Source: Posidonia oceanica
Taxonomy: Eukaryota > Streptophyta > Magnoliopsida > Alismatales > Posidoniaceae
Direction of reading: 5' to 3'
DNA: 64,000 bases
Assembly: GCA_037176725.1 (NCBI GenBank)
Contig: JAZBRS010000075.1
Location: 75,890,001 to 75,954,000 of the forward strand
Below are positions 1 through 12,360 of the stretch, in pieces (the stretch's first letter is position 1; each line of letters opens with the position of its first letter). A model generated the notes under the pieces. That model was not told the DNA's origin. It searched no databases and was given only the letters and a program-made list of their open reading frames with translations. Position numbers and translations under genes: made by a program.

Positions 1-1127
1 CCGATCTTAAGGATAGAATTCTAGGTGGTGGGCTCCTCTTTAGAGAGACAAACCCGCCACTTAGGTACTCTTGGTAGACCTTGAACGAAGGTGAAAGTGT
101 GGTACCCATAAGCCAAAAATCCCATTAACTGTGAACACGCAGGTTTAATTAACTGATTAAATATTCACTTCAACAAGTAAAACCTACGATCTGTCTGAAA
201 CATTGCACTGTTTTATTTTCCTGTTTGTTGCGCAGTCTGTCCAGAACAGACCTTGGCTGTTGGAAGAACAGGGCTTAAGCCAACTGTTCAGAAGGCGCCT
301 CGTTCAGCCGCCCTTTCAAACGGCGACTTGTTTGGTCGGCTGACTTACGGGTGACGGTAGGGTAGACGTTCCGCTTCGTGTGCCTTGTTTGCAGGATCTG
401 ATCATTTCCATTAACAGGTTGCAAGAGCATCAGAACAGCAATCGTTTACTGTTTACTATTTTCTTTTTACTTTCATTTCATCAAGTCTATATTATGTAGT
501 GTGTTTGAGTCTGTAATTTTTCTTTTTCAAGTTTTCTATAATAATTTAAAAGACAATCTCACAATGGAGCTTTATCGACCAAATCAAGAGCGCATCAATA
601 CGACTTCTGCCTCAACCTCTACCTCTACAGTGCAACCAAGCTTGGGCCCAGATGGGTTCTTTTACAGAGCTTCAACTTCACAGGCACTAGAGCCAAAGAC
701 TCCCAACTTTGCACAAGAAGTTGAAGGAGAGAGAGGAGTAAGCCACTCCCAAACATGGAGTACCTCGTGTGCGCACACACTTCCTGAGGTAACCTCCCCA
801 GTAGTGCCGCCTACATCGACCGCTTCCTATCTGTCTAAGGAAGCGACTGATGAGATCTACCAACTCCTGGCACGGCACCACCATCCCTCATTTAGGAGCT
901 TACAAATGTCATCCGTCTACCAAACTTCTTTCCTAAACCCTCACCAAAACAACTCATTCCCTACACCAACCTACACGCATGCCATACCAAACCCTACCAT
1001 AAACTTCCCTACCCGAAATTCATTCGCACAATACCACACAACGCCAACCTATCCTTCCATGCATCAAACCATGCCGTCATACACCACCTACCAACAACCA
1101 CAGCATCCCGGAATAACACACTCACTG
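1..1127 (+). mobile_element. Fragment of gag-only LTR element (copy A), internal region only
   Basis: This stretch matches the internal region of the element at 35268-44722: position 1 corresponds to about 37590, and similarity ends at about 38727. It holds the untranslated leader and the start of the gag frame. At 1127/1128 the match stops abruptly and satellite sequence (ccctaatgattgg) takes over, with no LTR and no duplication, so the 3' part of the element has been lost by deletion or recombination. The 5' part, including any LTR, lies outside the window. The family is assigned from the match to the complete copy in this window. Confidence 0.85.
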
Positions 1128-1133
1128 CCCTAA
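564..1133 (+). pseudogene. Gag N-terminal fragment, truncated by satellite
   Basis: An open frame starts at the ATG at 564 (MELYRPNQ...) and encodes about 189 residues rich in Ser, Thr, Pro, His and Asn. The last codon and stop come from satellite DNA, so this is a broken N-terminus rather than a complete protein. The same segment in the fuller element starts at 38166. That copy carries a 2 bp insertion near 38335 and a TAG at 38705, where this copy still reads CAG (1101-1103). This fragment is therefore the better-preserved N-terminus. The N-terminal region has no recognisable catalytic or zinc-binding motif; the capsid-like part of Gag lies further downstream in the complete copy. No function is expected now. 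Confidence 0.7.
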
Positions 1134-1409
1134 TGATTGGCCTGATTCTCATCTTGCCCTAATGTGTTTATAAAATTCTAATCTCTTAATGGACAAGGAT
1201 TCATTTTAATTCTACAAAACTCACCGTAAAACCAAAAATCAGATTCTAAACTTCAACAACAAAAGTGGAACCTCTAATAAATCGGTTATCACCAAAATCA
1301 GGCCCAACCCAAACATAATGGGCACCTATTGGGCGCCAGAAACGCCTTGAAAGTTCTCCAGTGAAGCGCACCAGCGAATCCCGCCTCCTAGTGTCGCCAG
1401 AATCTTATT
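1128..1409. repeat. Macrosatellite unit 0, distal end only
   Basis: This is the last ~280 bp of a satellite unit, from the 'ccctaatgattggc' segment to the 'gtgtcgccagaatctt' segment that precedes each GTTAATCGAT landmark. The same sequence recurs at 6650-6947, 10270-10569, 48590-48887 and in later units. The rest of this unit was replaced by the retroelement fragment to its left. Confidence 0.9.
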
Positions 1410-2082
1410 GTTAATCGATAAAATGGATGAAATCTCGAAAACTTTTGTAAATTTCGTAGAAATCTTCAAAATTGTGTAGAAATGAAGTAGAGAAGTGTTG
1501 TTGGTATATATCAATGCAAAATAGAAAATTTGTTGTTTGTTAATGTCAAAAAAGTAATTGGAGAATTCAAAAAGGAAATGTCATACTTTTTTAAAGTTTG
1601 AAAACCAATAAGCCTTTAGAAATTGTGTATGAGCTGACAAAAGTGTATCGAATTCAAGGAAATATCGATAATAGAAATATAGAGGTGGAAAATATGATAC
1701 ACCTATGAAAAAATTCATCTAATATAAATGACACGTAAATGTTTCATAAAACTCTATCTTAATAAAAAGTCAATCTTGTTTGTCAAATTGAAAACCGTCT
1801 ATCATCTAGTATTTTATTTGAAGGACATCAAATGTCACCAAAACATGATTCACAGATAATATAGGTCGTAATGTATCAAACACAACAATCAAATATGAAA
1901 ACAATATATTTTTTGAAAAGTAACAAAAAACTGTTAACTAACACCTACTGTTTTTTGATAAAATGGAAGAAATCTCAAAAGATTTTGTAATTTTAGTAGA
2001 AATCTTATAAATTGCGTAAAACTCAGGTAGAGTTGTGTAGTTGGTATATAATAACGCAAAATAGATAAATCGTTGTATGTAA

Positions 2083-4008
2083 CACCTGTTGTTTTTCTTT
2101 GCTCTATTCCCTTGCACATATTGTCTGTTTTGACGGTTCCTGTGCATATCATTCATGATATAGATCGGCTTTTGAGAGATTTTTTGTGGGGTTACGTGGA
2201 TAACAGGAAGAAGTTCCATTGGGTGAGATGGGATATTTGTACTAGGCCCTTGCATGATTTGGGGTTGGGCATTCGGCGGTTTGCTGGTATGCAATATCTT
2301 TTCAGGATTAAGGCTTGCTGGAAACTGCTGTTAAAAGAATCCTTGTGGAGTATATATTGTGCTACCAAGTATAAGGTTCTTTTGGTTGGATGGGAAGCTT
2401 CTTGTCCAACATATGCCTCTCCTCGTTAGAAGTCTTTGATGGAAGTTATGCCTTTCGTTATTGCTAATTCCCAGTGGCAGATTGATAAGGGAAATGCTTT
2501 GTTTTGGATGGATAAATGGCATGAAGATGGGATTCTGTTTAATCTTGTTGAACATTTCACGTATTCTGATTTAGGGGCCTATATTGGGGATGTGTATCAC
2601 CATGGAGATTTATTTGAAAATCAGATTGGGGGCACTGAGAATGAAGTGGTCAGTTTGTGGCATCAGTTTCAAAAGCTTCAAGTGAATTCCCATGGCTCTA
2701 ACGATAAACTTATTTGGAGGCCTACGTCTAATGGTGTGTTTTCCATCAAGAGTGCATGGTCTCTCATTTCCAACAGGAGTTCTTATGATAATAGGTGGAG
2801 ATGGATCTGGTCTTCTATTATGCCGGCAAAGATGTCTCTTTTTCTTTGGAAGATTGCTTGGAATGCAGTGTCTGTTGATGAAAATATTCAAGCTAGATCT
2901 GTGCTTTTGGCGTCCAAATGCAGCTGCTGTATCGATGCTCAGACGGAGTCTCTTAACCATTTATTTTTACATGGTGATTTGGCTTCTAACATTGGAGCTT
3001 GTTCAGTCATGTGCTTGACATGGGAATTGGTGGGGACGTCCTGGACACTATCTCTTCTTGGCAGGATTCGGGTATGTGGTCTTCTTACAGGCATACTTTG
3101 ATTGGGATTCTTCCAGGGTTTATATGCTGGCACATCTGGAAGGAGCGATGCAAGAGGAGGTATTCCAACAGGTTCAGGAGATGGCACCTTCTGATTATGG
3201 ATATTGTTGGTGAATGCAACTTTTTGCTTGGCAAAAAGAGATTTTCCTTTCTAGGTGGGCGTGTTCCTGAGTTGGAAAATGCTGGTTTCGTTGTACCAAA
3301 TACTCTGAACGTCTTGTGCATACCCATCTCATGGAGTCCTCCTTCTATTGGTTTCAAGGCTAATGTGGATGGGTCCTCTTCGTTAGCTGGAGCAGGGGGA
3401 GGAGGTCTGGTTAGGGATGTGAGGGGTCATGTTATTATCGTCTTCTCTTCTTTCAATGGCAGGATCACTAACAATGAGGCTGAGATTAGAGCCATTTGGG
3501 ATATGCTAGTTTTATGTGAGGAGCATGGCGTTGAGCTTGCTGAGATCTAGTCTAATTCTTTGCAGGTGGTTCATATGTTGCAAAGGAAGATTTCTGTGAG
3601 CTAGAGATGCTACACTTGGTGGCGGCGTATTCTTGATAGATTTCATGTTTGCTTTTCTCACTGTTATCGGGAGAGCAATTTCACTGCAGATTACCAGGCA
3701 AAGGAAGGAGGATGGCTCCATGTTAATCATGTTTATTCTTCTTTTTGTGATTTCCCTAGGGAGCTTAGGGGTATTTGTAACCATGATAGGTGGGGGGTTC
3801 CTAGTTTGCGAACTAGAGGGAGTATGGATTAGTCTTTTTCTCCTCTTCCTTTTCCCAAGGGCATGGGTTTTGGAGAGGAGTCTTTTCTGACTAATCCTTG
3901 GACTGGTGATTGATGGGTCCTTATCCTCTTCTCGAGGTGTATCATTACTTTTGTACTCCTTTTGCTGTTCAATAATATAAAATCTTTTTTGCCCCCCCCA
4001 AAAAAAAA
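2083..4008 (+). mobile_element. 5'-truncated L1-type LINE
   Basis: The insert interrupts the second sub-repeat of unit 1: satellite reads '...cgttgtatgtaa' up to 2082 and resumes with 'caagtaagag' at 4009. It codes for the C-terminal part of a plant L1 ORF2 and ends in a short A run (4000-4008) after a T-rich and C-rich 3' end. Only ~1.9 kb remains of an element normally near 6 kb, which fits 5' truncation during target-primed reverse transcription. No target duplication is visible. Instead about five target bases (ttgtc), present in other units, are missing. Confidence 0.85.
2085..3830 (+). pseudogene. LINE ORF2 C-terminus: RT thumb, zf-RVT and RNase H remnants
   Basis: Three blocks can be read in order. 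At 2090-2430 is the region after the RT catalytic core (DRLLRDFLWGY ... HWVRWDICTRP ... LGIRRF), typical of plant non-LTR retrotransposons. At about 2700-2980 is the zinc-binding RT-associated segment (RWRWIWSSIMPAKMSLFLWK). At about 3350-3800 is a plant L1-type RNase H domain with ANVDGS, NNEAEIRAIW and a later ADYQAK motif. The frame is broken by a stop at 2427-2429, a shift between 2990 and 3100, and stops at about 3548 and 3601. The endonuclease and the YADD core of RT are absent through truncation. It cannot supply polymerase activity. Confidence 0.85.
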
Positions 4009-4798
4009 CAAGTAAGAGAACTCAAAAATAAAAAAAGTTAAACTTTTTTAAATCTTCAAAAGCAATGTGCCATTAAAAATTGAGTATAATTTGTTAGAAG
4101 TGTAGCGAATTCGAGGAAATACCGATGATTGATATTTATAGGAGCAAATTACGATGCACTATCAAAAAAATACATATACTAGAAATTATAAAATAATATT
4201 TAATAAAACTCTAACTTAACAAAAAGTCAAACTATCTCTTTCATCTAAACCAATTTATCCTAGCGTATTTCATTAGAATGACAATAAAAGTTACCAAAAT
4301 ATGATCCATTGAGATTGTAGGTCAAAACGTACAAAAGTAACAATCAATTAAGGAAACCAATGATATTTTAAAATATTACTAAAAATCGTATACAAACACT
4401 TATTTTTAATCGTTAAAAAGGGAGAAATATCGAAAACATTTGTAATTTTCGTAGAAATCTTCAAAATTGTGTAAAAATGAAGTAGAATAGTGTTGTTGGT
4501 ACATAACATTGCAAAATAGATAAATCATTGTTTGTTAATGTCAAAAAAGTAATTGGAGAATTCAAAAATAAAAAAGTTACACTTTTTTAAAGTTCGAAAA
4601 CCAGTAAGCCTTTACAAATTGAGTATAAGCTGACAAAAGAGTAATGAATTCAAGGAAATATCGATAATAGCAATATAGAGGTGGAAAATATGATACACTC
4701 ATGAAAAAATTCATCTATTATAAATGACACGTAAATGTTTAATAAAACTCTACCATAAAAAAAAGTCAATCTTTTTTGTTAAATCGAAAACCGTCTAC

Positions 4799-4820
4799 GT
4801 AACGACCCCAATGTCGTTAC
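4799..4820. other. Palindrome marking the AT-rich/GC-rich boundary of each satellite unit
   Basis: Two perfect 8 bp arms (gtaacgac and gtcgttac) are separated by 6 bp. The same site recurs once per unit at 8421-8442, 33936-33957 (one arm mutated), 46738-46759, 50361-50382, 53979-54000, 57602-57623 and 61225-61246. It is always where the third AT-rich sub-repeat stops. Read on the minus strand the GC-richer half ends ...GGGGTCGTTACA, which resembles the end of an LTR (inference). Confidence 0.8.
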
Positions 4821-6947
4821 CTCTCAAACTAGCTAACATTTTTTTTTTTAAATCTTATTAGCATTCATGAACTACAGAACTAAATTCCCACAAATACTAT
4901 AAAATAGAAAAAAAATAAACTTAAACAACTCACTTACCCAAAACTCTTGATGTGTGGCAGTGTAACTCCTATCCTATATGCACTTGGAACGCCAGATCCA
5001 ATCCTACACCTTCCAAAAACAAAAACAAAACATGGGTGAGTGACCACTCAATAGGTCACCCAGCACACACCCCACCTACACACACAAACAGCTCGACAAA
5101 TAACGTCGAGGAAACAAGCGTAACTACGGCACAAGCAACAAACATGGGCATCACTTATGGATGCCACAACAGGGCGCACCTCATTGCCCACAAAGCAAAC
5201 CACTAAAAACATGCATTTGAAATCATCTTTTATCTTTTCATTTCAAAACCATATGCATGCTCTTTTCAAAATCTTTATGCACACTTGAAATGACCACACT
5301 AGCCAAATCGAGCCTCAAAACACACGGTCTAGTCCATTACACTCCTGTTGCGGACTATACAACCAACCGTGTCTGAATACCCTCAATAGCATTCAACACA
5401 CACACACACAACACAACAAACACCAAAACACAAAGCCAATGCTGTGACACTGCTCAGCCATATGATTGCGCCTTACTAGCGTAAGACCTACGCCCCACAG
5501 GTGTGGCCACAAGTACAGCTAACCACACACAAGCAAACAAAGTGTCGTTAGTCAAGCCCAAGCGAAATACCTAGCCACAAGCAGTCCACCGAGGCCCTAC
5601 CACGGTTTCCCTACACTGCTACGGTCAACCACCCTATGGGGGAGTGAACCATCCCGGCCTACAATCCTCAACAGGTCCTGTCTCTCAGCAAGACACCACA
5701 GGGTACGCCCTCTAAGTGCCCTAACTCAGTGTTCCAAACCCCTAGGACTCCTCAACCCTAGGCTCAGTCCACACCAAGTAGTCTCGGTACCCGTACTAAC
5801 TAAGGTATCACATCCAGCTACTCAGAGCTCTCATACCCCCTATGTCCGCTGTCACGATACACTATGTATAGTTAGTACCCTCGGTCCTCGGCACCCGGAA
5901 CAAGCGGAGTGTCATACCTCCAAGTTTAGTCGGTACCCCCAACCCGTGGGCCTCAGCCTCGGCCTTGTGAACGATAATGAAGGAGTATCATACCTCCAAG
6001 ATCCGACGAATACTTACCTCAGCCACTTGGTCTCAGGACCTCAACCTCGACAACGCGCCTGACCAACCAGGAATGTCGTCACATCCCCTTATCCCGTTGA
6101 CACGCGCCTCCAGTATCTTGGTCCGCCACACACATAAAACACCGAGAAACTCTTTAAAAAACCTTTGCCAAACCCCAGCATTTTCTTTTCAAAAAACTTT
6201 CGAAAACCATTTCGAAATCTTTAAATGACTACTCAAAATACCTCAAAACACAGTACCAAGCACAACACAAAACCACGAGCTGAAATCGCAACTGAAAATA
6301 CAGCCTCGATAGCTTCATTGTCGAGCCCAGAACCACATTACAAAACACCACACAACAAGGAGCAAAAGTACCTTATGGGTATATCTTTTATCCATCCGAC
6401 ACCATGCAGAAGCAAAGCACTGGTCCCGAAGTCTCTACGTACTTACGAGACCACACACCCACACCAACAGCACCCAGAACACTAAGTTCTGGTGCCAAGA
6501 TTCAATCCTAAATTGTTATGTTCCCTAATGTCCATTTAGACCAATTAGGGAAATCCTTAGCATTTCTAGATTATTTAGTCTTTTAGGTTGCAACCCTAAC
6601 TCAAGTGGGGTTTTGCTATTCCATTTTATGCAATCCCTAACTCATCCCTAATGATTGGCTTGATTCTCATCTTGCCCTAATGTGTTTATAAAATTTTAAT
6701 CTCTTAAAGGACAAGGATTCATTTTAATTCTACAAAACTCACTATAAAACCAAAAATCAAATTCTAAACTATAACAACAAAAGAGCAACCTCTAAAAGAT
6801 TAGTTACCACCAAAATCAGGCCCAACCCAAACATAATAGGCACCTCCTGGGCACCCATGGCATCCCTTTGGCGCCAGAAACGCCTAGAAAGTTCACCAGT
6901 GAAGCATGCCGGTGAATCCTGCCTCCTAGTGTCGCCAGAATATTATT

Positions 6948-9900
6948 GTTAATCGATAAAATGGAAAAAATTCGGAAAACTTTTGTAATTTTCGTTGAAA
7001 TCTTTAAAATTGTGTAAAAATGAAGTAGAAACGTGTTGTTGGTATACAACAATGCAAAATAGAAAAATCGTTGTTTGTTAATGTCAAAAAGTAATTGAAG
7101 AATTCTAAAATAAAAAAGTCAAACTTTTTTAAAGTTTGAAAACCAGTAAGCCTTTAGAAATTGAGTATGAGCTGACAAAAGTGTATCGAACTCAAGGAAA
7201 TATCGATAATAAAAATATAGAGGTGGAAAATATGATACACCTAAGAAGAAATTCGTCTAATATAAAGGACACATAAATGTTTAATAAAACTCTATCTTAA
7301 TAAAAAGTCAAACTTTTTTGTCAAATCGAAAACTGTCTATCATCTAGTATTTTATTTGAATGACATCGAATGTCACCAAAACATGATTCACAGATAATTT
7401 AGGTCGTAATGTATCAAAAACAACAATCAAATATGAAAACAATATATTTTTTGAAAAGTAACAAAAAACTGTTAACTAATACCTACTGTTTTTCAATAAA
7501 ATGGAAGAAATATCAAAAGATTATGTAATTTTCGTAGAAATCTTATAAATTACGTAAAACTCATTTATAGATGTGTAGTTGGTATATAATAACACAAAAT
7601 AGATAAATCGTTGTATGTGATTGTCAAAAAACAAGTAAGAGAAATCAAAAATAAAAAAAGTCAAACTTTTTTAAATCTTCGAAAGCAATGTGTCTTTAAA
7701 AATTGAATATAATTTGTCAGAAGTGTATCGAATTTGAGGAAATACCGATGATCGATATTTATAGGTGGAAATTACGATGCACTATCAAAAAAATACATAT
7801 ACTAGAAATTATAAAAAAATATTTAATAAAACATTAAATTAACAAAAAGTCAAACTATCTCTTCTATCTAAACCCGTTTATCCTCTTGAAGTTTATTAGA
7901 ATGACTATAAAAGTTACAAAAATATGATCCATTGAGATTGTAGGTCGAAACGTATAAAAGTAACAATCGATTAAGGAAACCAATTATATTTTAAAATATT
8001 ACTAAAAATCATTTACAAACACTTATTGTTAATCGATAAAATGGGAGAAATCTCAAAAAAATTTGTAATTTTCGTAGAAATCTTCAAAATGGAGTAAAAA
8101 TGAAGTAGAGAAGTGTTGCTGGTACATAACATAGTAAAACAGATAAATCGTTGTTTGTCAATGTCTAAAAAGTAATTAGAGAATTCAAAAATAAAAAGTC
8201 AAACTTTTTTAAAGTTCGAAAACCAGTAAGCCTATATAAATTGAGTATAAGCTAACAAAAGTGTATCAAATTCAAGGAAATATCGATAATAGTGATATAG
8301 AGGTGGAAAATATGATACACCAATGAAAAAATTCATCTATTACAAATGACACGTAAATGTTTAGTAAAACTCAATCTTAAAAAAAAGTCAAACGTATTTG
8401 TCAAATCGGAAACCATCTATGTAACGACCCCAACGTCGTTACCTCTCAACGTAGCTAACATTTTTTTTAAAAAAATATTATTAGCATTCATGAACTACAG
8501 AACTAAATTCTCACAAATACTATAAAGTAGAAATAAAATAAACTTAAACAACTCACTTACCCAAAACTCATGATGTGTGGCAGTGTGACTCCTCTCCTAT
8601 AACCACGAGCAACTTTTGCTCCTATCCTGCATCTGCCAAAAACAAAAACAAAATACACGTGAGTGACCACTCAATAGGTCACCCAGCACACACCCCACCA
8701 ACGCACACAAACAGCTCGACAAACAATGTCGAGGAAATAGGCGTAACTATGCCACAAGCAACAAACACAGGCATCACTTCTGGATGCCACAACATGGCAT
8801 ACCTCATTGCCCACAAAGCAAACCACTAAAAACATGCATTTAAAATCATCTTTTCTCTTTTAATTTAAAAACCATATGCATGCTCTTTTCAAAATCTTTA
8901 TGCACACTTGAAATCACCACACTAGCGAAATCAAGCCTCAAAACACACGGTCTGGTCCATCACACTCCTGGTGCAGACTAGTCAACCAACCGTGTCTGAA
9001 TACCCTCAACAGCATTCAACACACACACACACAACACAACAAACACCAAAACACAAAGCCAGCGCTGAGACACAGCTCAACCAAACCAATGCGCCTCACT
9101 AGCGCAAGACCTACGCCCCACAAGCACGGCCACAAGCACAGCTAACCACACACAAGCAAACAAAGTGTCGTCACTCCGGCCCAAGCAAGACAGCTAGCCA
9201 CAAGCTGTCCACCGAGGTGCTACCACAATTTCCCTGCACTGCTACGGTCGACCACATAGTGGGGGAGTGAACCGTCCTGGCCAACAAGCCTCAACAGGTC
9301 CTGTCTCTCAACAGGACACCATAGGGTACGCCCTCTAAGTGCCCTAACTCAGTGCTCCAACCCCTGGGGCTCCTCACCCCTAGGCTCAGTCCACACCTAG
9401 CAGTCTTAGTACCTGTACTAACTAGGGTATCACGTCTAGCTACTCAGAGGTTTCATACCCCCAGTGTCCGCTACCACGATACACTATGTACAGTTAGTAC
9501 TCTTGGTCCTCGGCACCCGGAACAAGCAGAGGGTCATACCTCCAAGTTCAGTCGGTACCCCCAACCCGTGGGCCTCAGCCACAGCCTCGTGAACAATAAT
9601 CAAGGAGTATCATACCTCCAAGATTCGACGAACACTTACCTCAGCCTCTTGGTCTCAGGACCTCTACCTAGGCAATGCAGCCGGCCAACCTGGAATGTCG
9701 TCACATCCCCTGATACCATCGTCACGCCCCTCCAGTATCTTGGTCCGCCACACACAGAATACATAGGAAAACTCTTTGAAAAACCTTTGCCAAACCCTTG
9801 CATTTTCTTTTCAAAACTCTTTTCGAAAATCATTTTGAAATCCTTAAATGACAACTCAAAATACCTCAAAACACAGTACCAAGCGTAGCACAAAACCACG

Positions 9901-10569
9901 AGCTGAAATCACAGCTCAAAACACAACCTTGACAGCTCCACTGTCGAGCCCAGAACCACATTACAAAACACCACACAACAGGGAACAAAAGCACCTTCTA
10001 GGTATATTATTTACCCATCCAGCACCACACATTAGGAAAGCACTGGTCCCGATTCCCAACGTACTTACGAGACCACACACCCACACCAACAGCACCTAGA
10101 ACATTAAGTTCTGGTGCCAAGATCCAATCCTAAATTATTATGTTTCATAATGTCCATATAGACCAATTAGGGAAAACCTTAGCATTTCTAGGTTATTTAG
10201 TCTTTTAGTTTGCATCCCTAGCTCAAGTGGGGTCTTGCTATTCCATTTTATGCAATCCCTAACACATCCCTAATGATTGGCCTTATTCTCATCTTGCCCT
10301 ATTGTGTTTATAAAATTCTAATCTCTTAAAGGAAAAGGATTCATTTTAATTCTACAAAACTCACCATAAAATCAAAAATTAGATTCTAAACTTCAACAAC
10401 AAAAGAGCAACCTCTAATAGATCGGTTATCACCAAAATCAGGCCCAACCCAAACATAATGGGCTCCAACTGGGCGCCCTTGGCATCCCTTGGACCCCATA
10501 AACGCCTTGAAAGTTCGCCAGTGAAGCGCGTCGGTGAATTCTGCCTCCTAGTGTCGCTAGAATCTTATT
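6948..10569. repeat. Macrosatellite unit 2 (uninterrupted)
   Basis: This is an intact 3622 bp unit. Sub-repeats begin near 6948, 7488 and 8028. The palindrome is at 8421 and the GC-richer half runs to 10569. It is the best reference copy in the left part of the window. No coding region with an ATG start and conserved protein character is visible. Confidence 0.93.
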
Positions 10570-11420
10570 GTTAATCGATAAAATGGAAGAAATCTCGAAA
10601 ACTTTTGTAAATTTCGTAGAAATCCTCAAAATTGTGTAAAAATGAAGTAGAGAAGTGTTGTTGGTCTATATCAGTGCAAAATAGTAAAATCGTTGTTTGT
10701 TAATGTCAAAAAAGTAATTGGAGAATTCAAAAATAAAAAAGTCAAACTTTTTTATTGTTCGAAAACCAGTAAGCCTTTAGAAATTGAGTATGAGCTGACA
10801 AAAGTGTATCGAATTCAAGGAAATATCGATAATAGAAATATAGAGGTGGGAAATATGATACACATATGAAAAAATTCATCTAATGTAAATGACACGTAAA
10901 TGTTTAATAAAACTTTATCTTAATAAAAAGTCAAACTTTTTTGTCAAATCGAATACCGTCTATCATCTAGTATTTTTTTTGAATGACATCGAATGTTACC
11001 CCAAACGTGATTCACAGATAATATAGGTCGTAATGTATCAAAAACAACAATCAAATATGAAAACAATATATTTTTTGAAATGTAACAAAAAACTGTTAAC
11101 TAACACCTACTATTTTTCGATAAAATGGAAGAAATCTCAAAAGATTTTGTAATTTTCGTAGAAATCTTATAAATTACGTAAAACTCATGTAGAGATGTGT
11201 AGTTGGTATATAATAACACAAAATAAATAAATCGTTGTATGTAATTGTCAAGAAACAAGTAAGAGAACTCAAAAATAAAAAAAGTCAAACTTTTTTAAAT
11301 CTTCTAAAGTAATGTGCCTTTAAAATTTGAGTATAATTTGTCAGAAGTGTATCGAATTCGAGGAAATACCGATGATTGATATTTATCGGAGCAAATTACG
11401 ATGCACTATCAAAAGAATAC
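10570..11420. repeat. Macrosatellite unit 3, left part
   Basis: This holds sub-repeat 1 (from 10570) and most of sub-repeat 2, ending at 'atgcactatcaaaagaatac' where the 21.9 kb element inserted. The unit continues at 33306 and again at 44723. Confidence 0.92.
11416..11420. repeat. Target-site duplication AATAC, left copy
   Basis: AATAC directly precedes the left LTR and is repeated at 33306-33310 directly after the right LTR. A 5 bp duplication is the usual size for Ty3/gypsy integration. Confidence 0.9.
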
Positions 11421-12149
11421 TGTGACCTCTTCCTGGGAGCCCACAGCGGGCCTCGCATGCTGCCATAGCTCGCGATGCGATCGTGCCGTGAGAAGGGGAA
11501 GAAGCCACTGTCAGTAGTGAATCCGGGGAGAAACTCGACTCGAAAACAGCTGAAAAACGTGAAGATAAAAGAGATAAGACAAAAGGGAGTCGCCACCTAG
11601 TCTATTCAATCGGGAGACGAGGAAAACCAAGGAAATATAGGAAAACATGCGGATGGATGCAATGTTATGCAAAATGATTGACTTGTGCCAAGGACAAGGG
11701 TAAAATGGTCATTGCGTGTCCAGAGAAAGGGTAAGGACTCTGTTACGCGTGGGGAGGTATTAGGCACCCCCGACACGCTTGGAATCGGTCTTTCTTGGCT
11801 ATTCTCGCTCGCATTTACAGGATATCGGTGATGATTGCCTAAGTGCATGCCCAAGGGTTGAGGGATGCTATACCTATGCTATGGGTGCCTAGATGAATGC
11901 CTAAATGCTTAAATGCCTAAATGCCACATATGCTGAAATAAACATGCGCGAATACATGCTCTAAGTGTTGTGATGCGTGGAAAGAAAATAAACATGCGAT
12001 TTATGTGCTCAGCAACGCTGTCTGTGTTCCGAATCGAGCGAACCCTGGTTCGTGAGAACTTCAGCCAGTAAGCATCACTGCCCTAAATGCAAATGCAAGC
12101 GATAAAACAAAACGACGGTAAAACCAGGCAATGCAGGCGACATGCAAGG

Positions 12150-12350
12150 GGAAACTGGGGCAAACACGCAAAACGGTGCGAGAAACGAAAGTGGGCACGC
12201 GAAACGGTGCAAGAAACGAAGCAGGCATGCAAAACGGTGCAAGAAACGAGGAAAAACAGGAGTGGGCACGCAAAACAATGCAAACACACGCAAAATAGGG
12301 TGCGGGCACGCAAAATGATGCAAATGTATGCAAAATAGTGCAAATGCAGG
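12150..12350. repeat. ~30-35 bp minisatellite inside the 3' LTR
   Basis: Imperfect copies of 'gcacgcaaaacggtgcaagaaacgaag' recur in a short array. The matching region of the other LTR (27015-27290) has more copies, which accounts for much of the ~100 bp size difference between the stripped LTRs. The long minus-strand frames across it are low-complexity artefacts of the repeat. Confidence 0.75.
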
Positions 12351-12360
12351 CAAAAATGTG

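Larger units (their letters stand above)
1410..6947. repeat. Macrosatellite unit 1 (interrupted by a LINE)
   Basis: After removing the LINE at 2083-4008 this unit is about 3.61 kb. It opens with AT-rich sub-repeat 1 (from 1410) and sub-repeat 2 (from ~1950, hit by the LINE). Sub-repeat 3 (from ~4410) stops at the palindrome at 4799-4820. The GC-richer half follows to 6947; it contains a short CA run near 5397 and gives only short, unsupported reading frames. Confidence 0.9.

Noticed and set aside
2610..2960. Minus-strand frames opposite the LINE ORF2 remnant
   Set aside because: Shadows of the plus-strand coding blocks, which carry the recognisable RT and zf-RVT motifs.
4952..5206. An 84-codon frame open in six satellite units (4952, 8575, 50513, 54132, 57757, 61377)
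   Set aside because: It starts at GTG rather than ATG. The copies near 34090 and 46890 are broken, composition is Thr/Asn/His-rich from ACA-type repeats, and no domain is recognisable. Shared ancestry of the units is enough to explain it.
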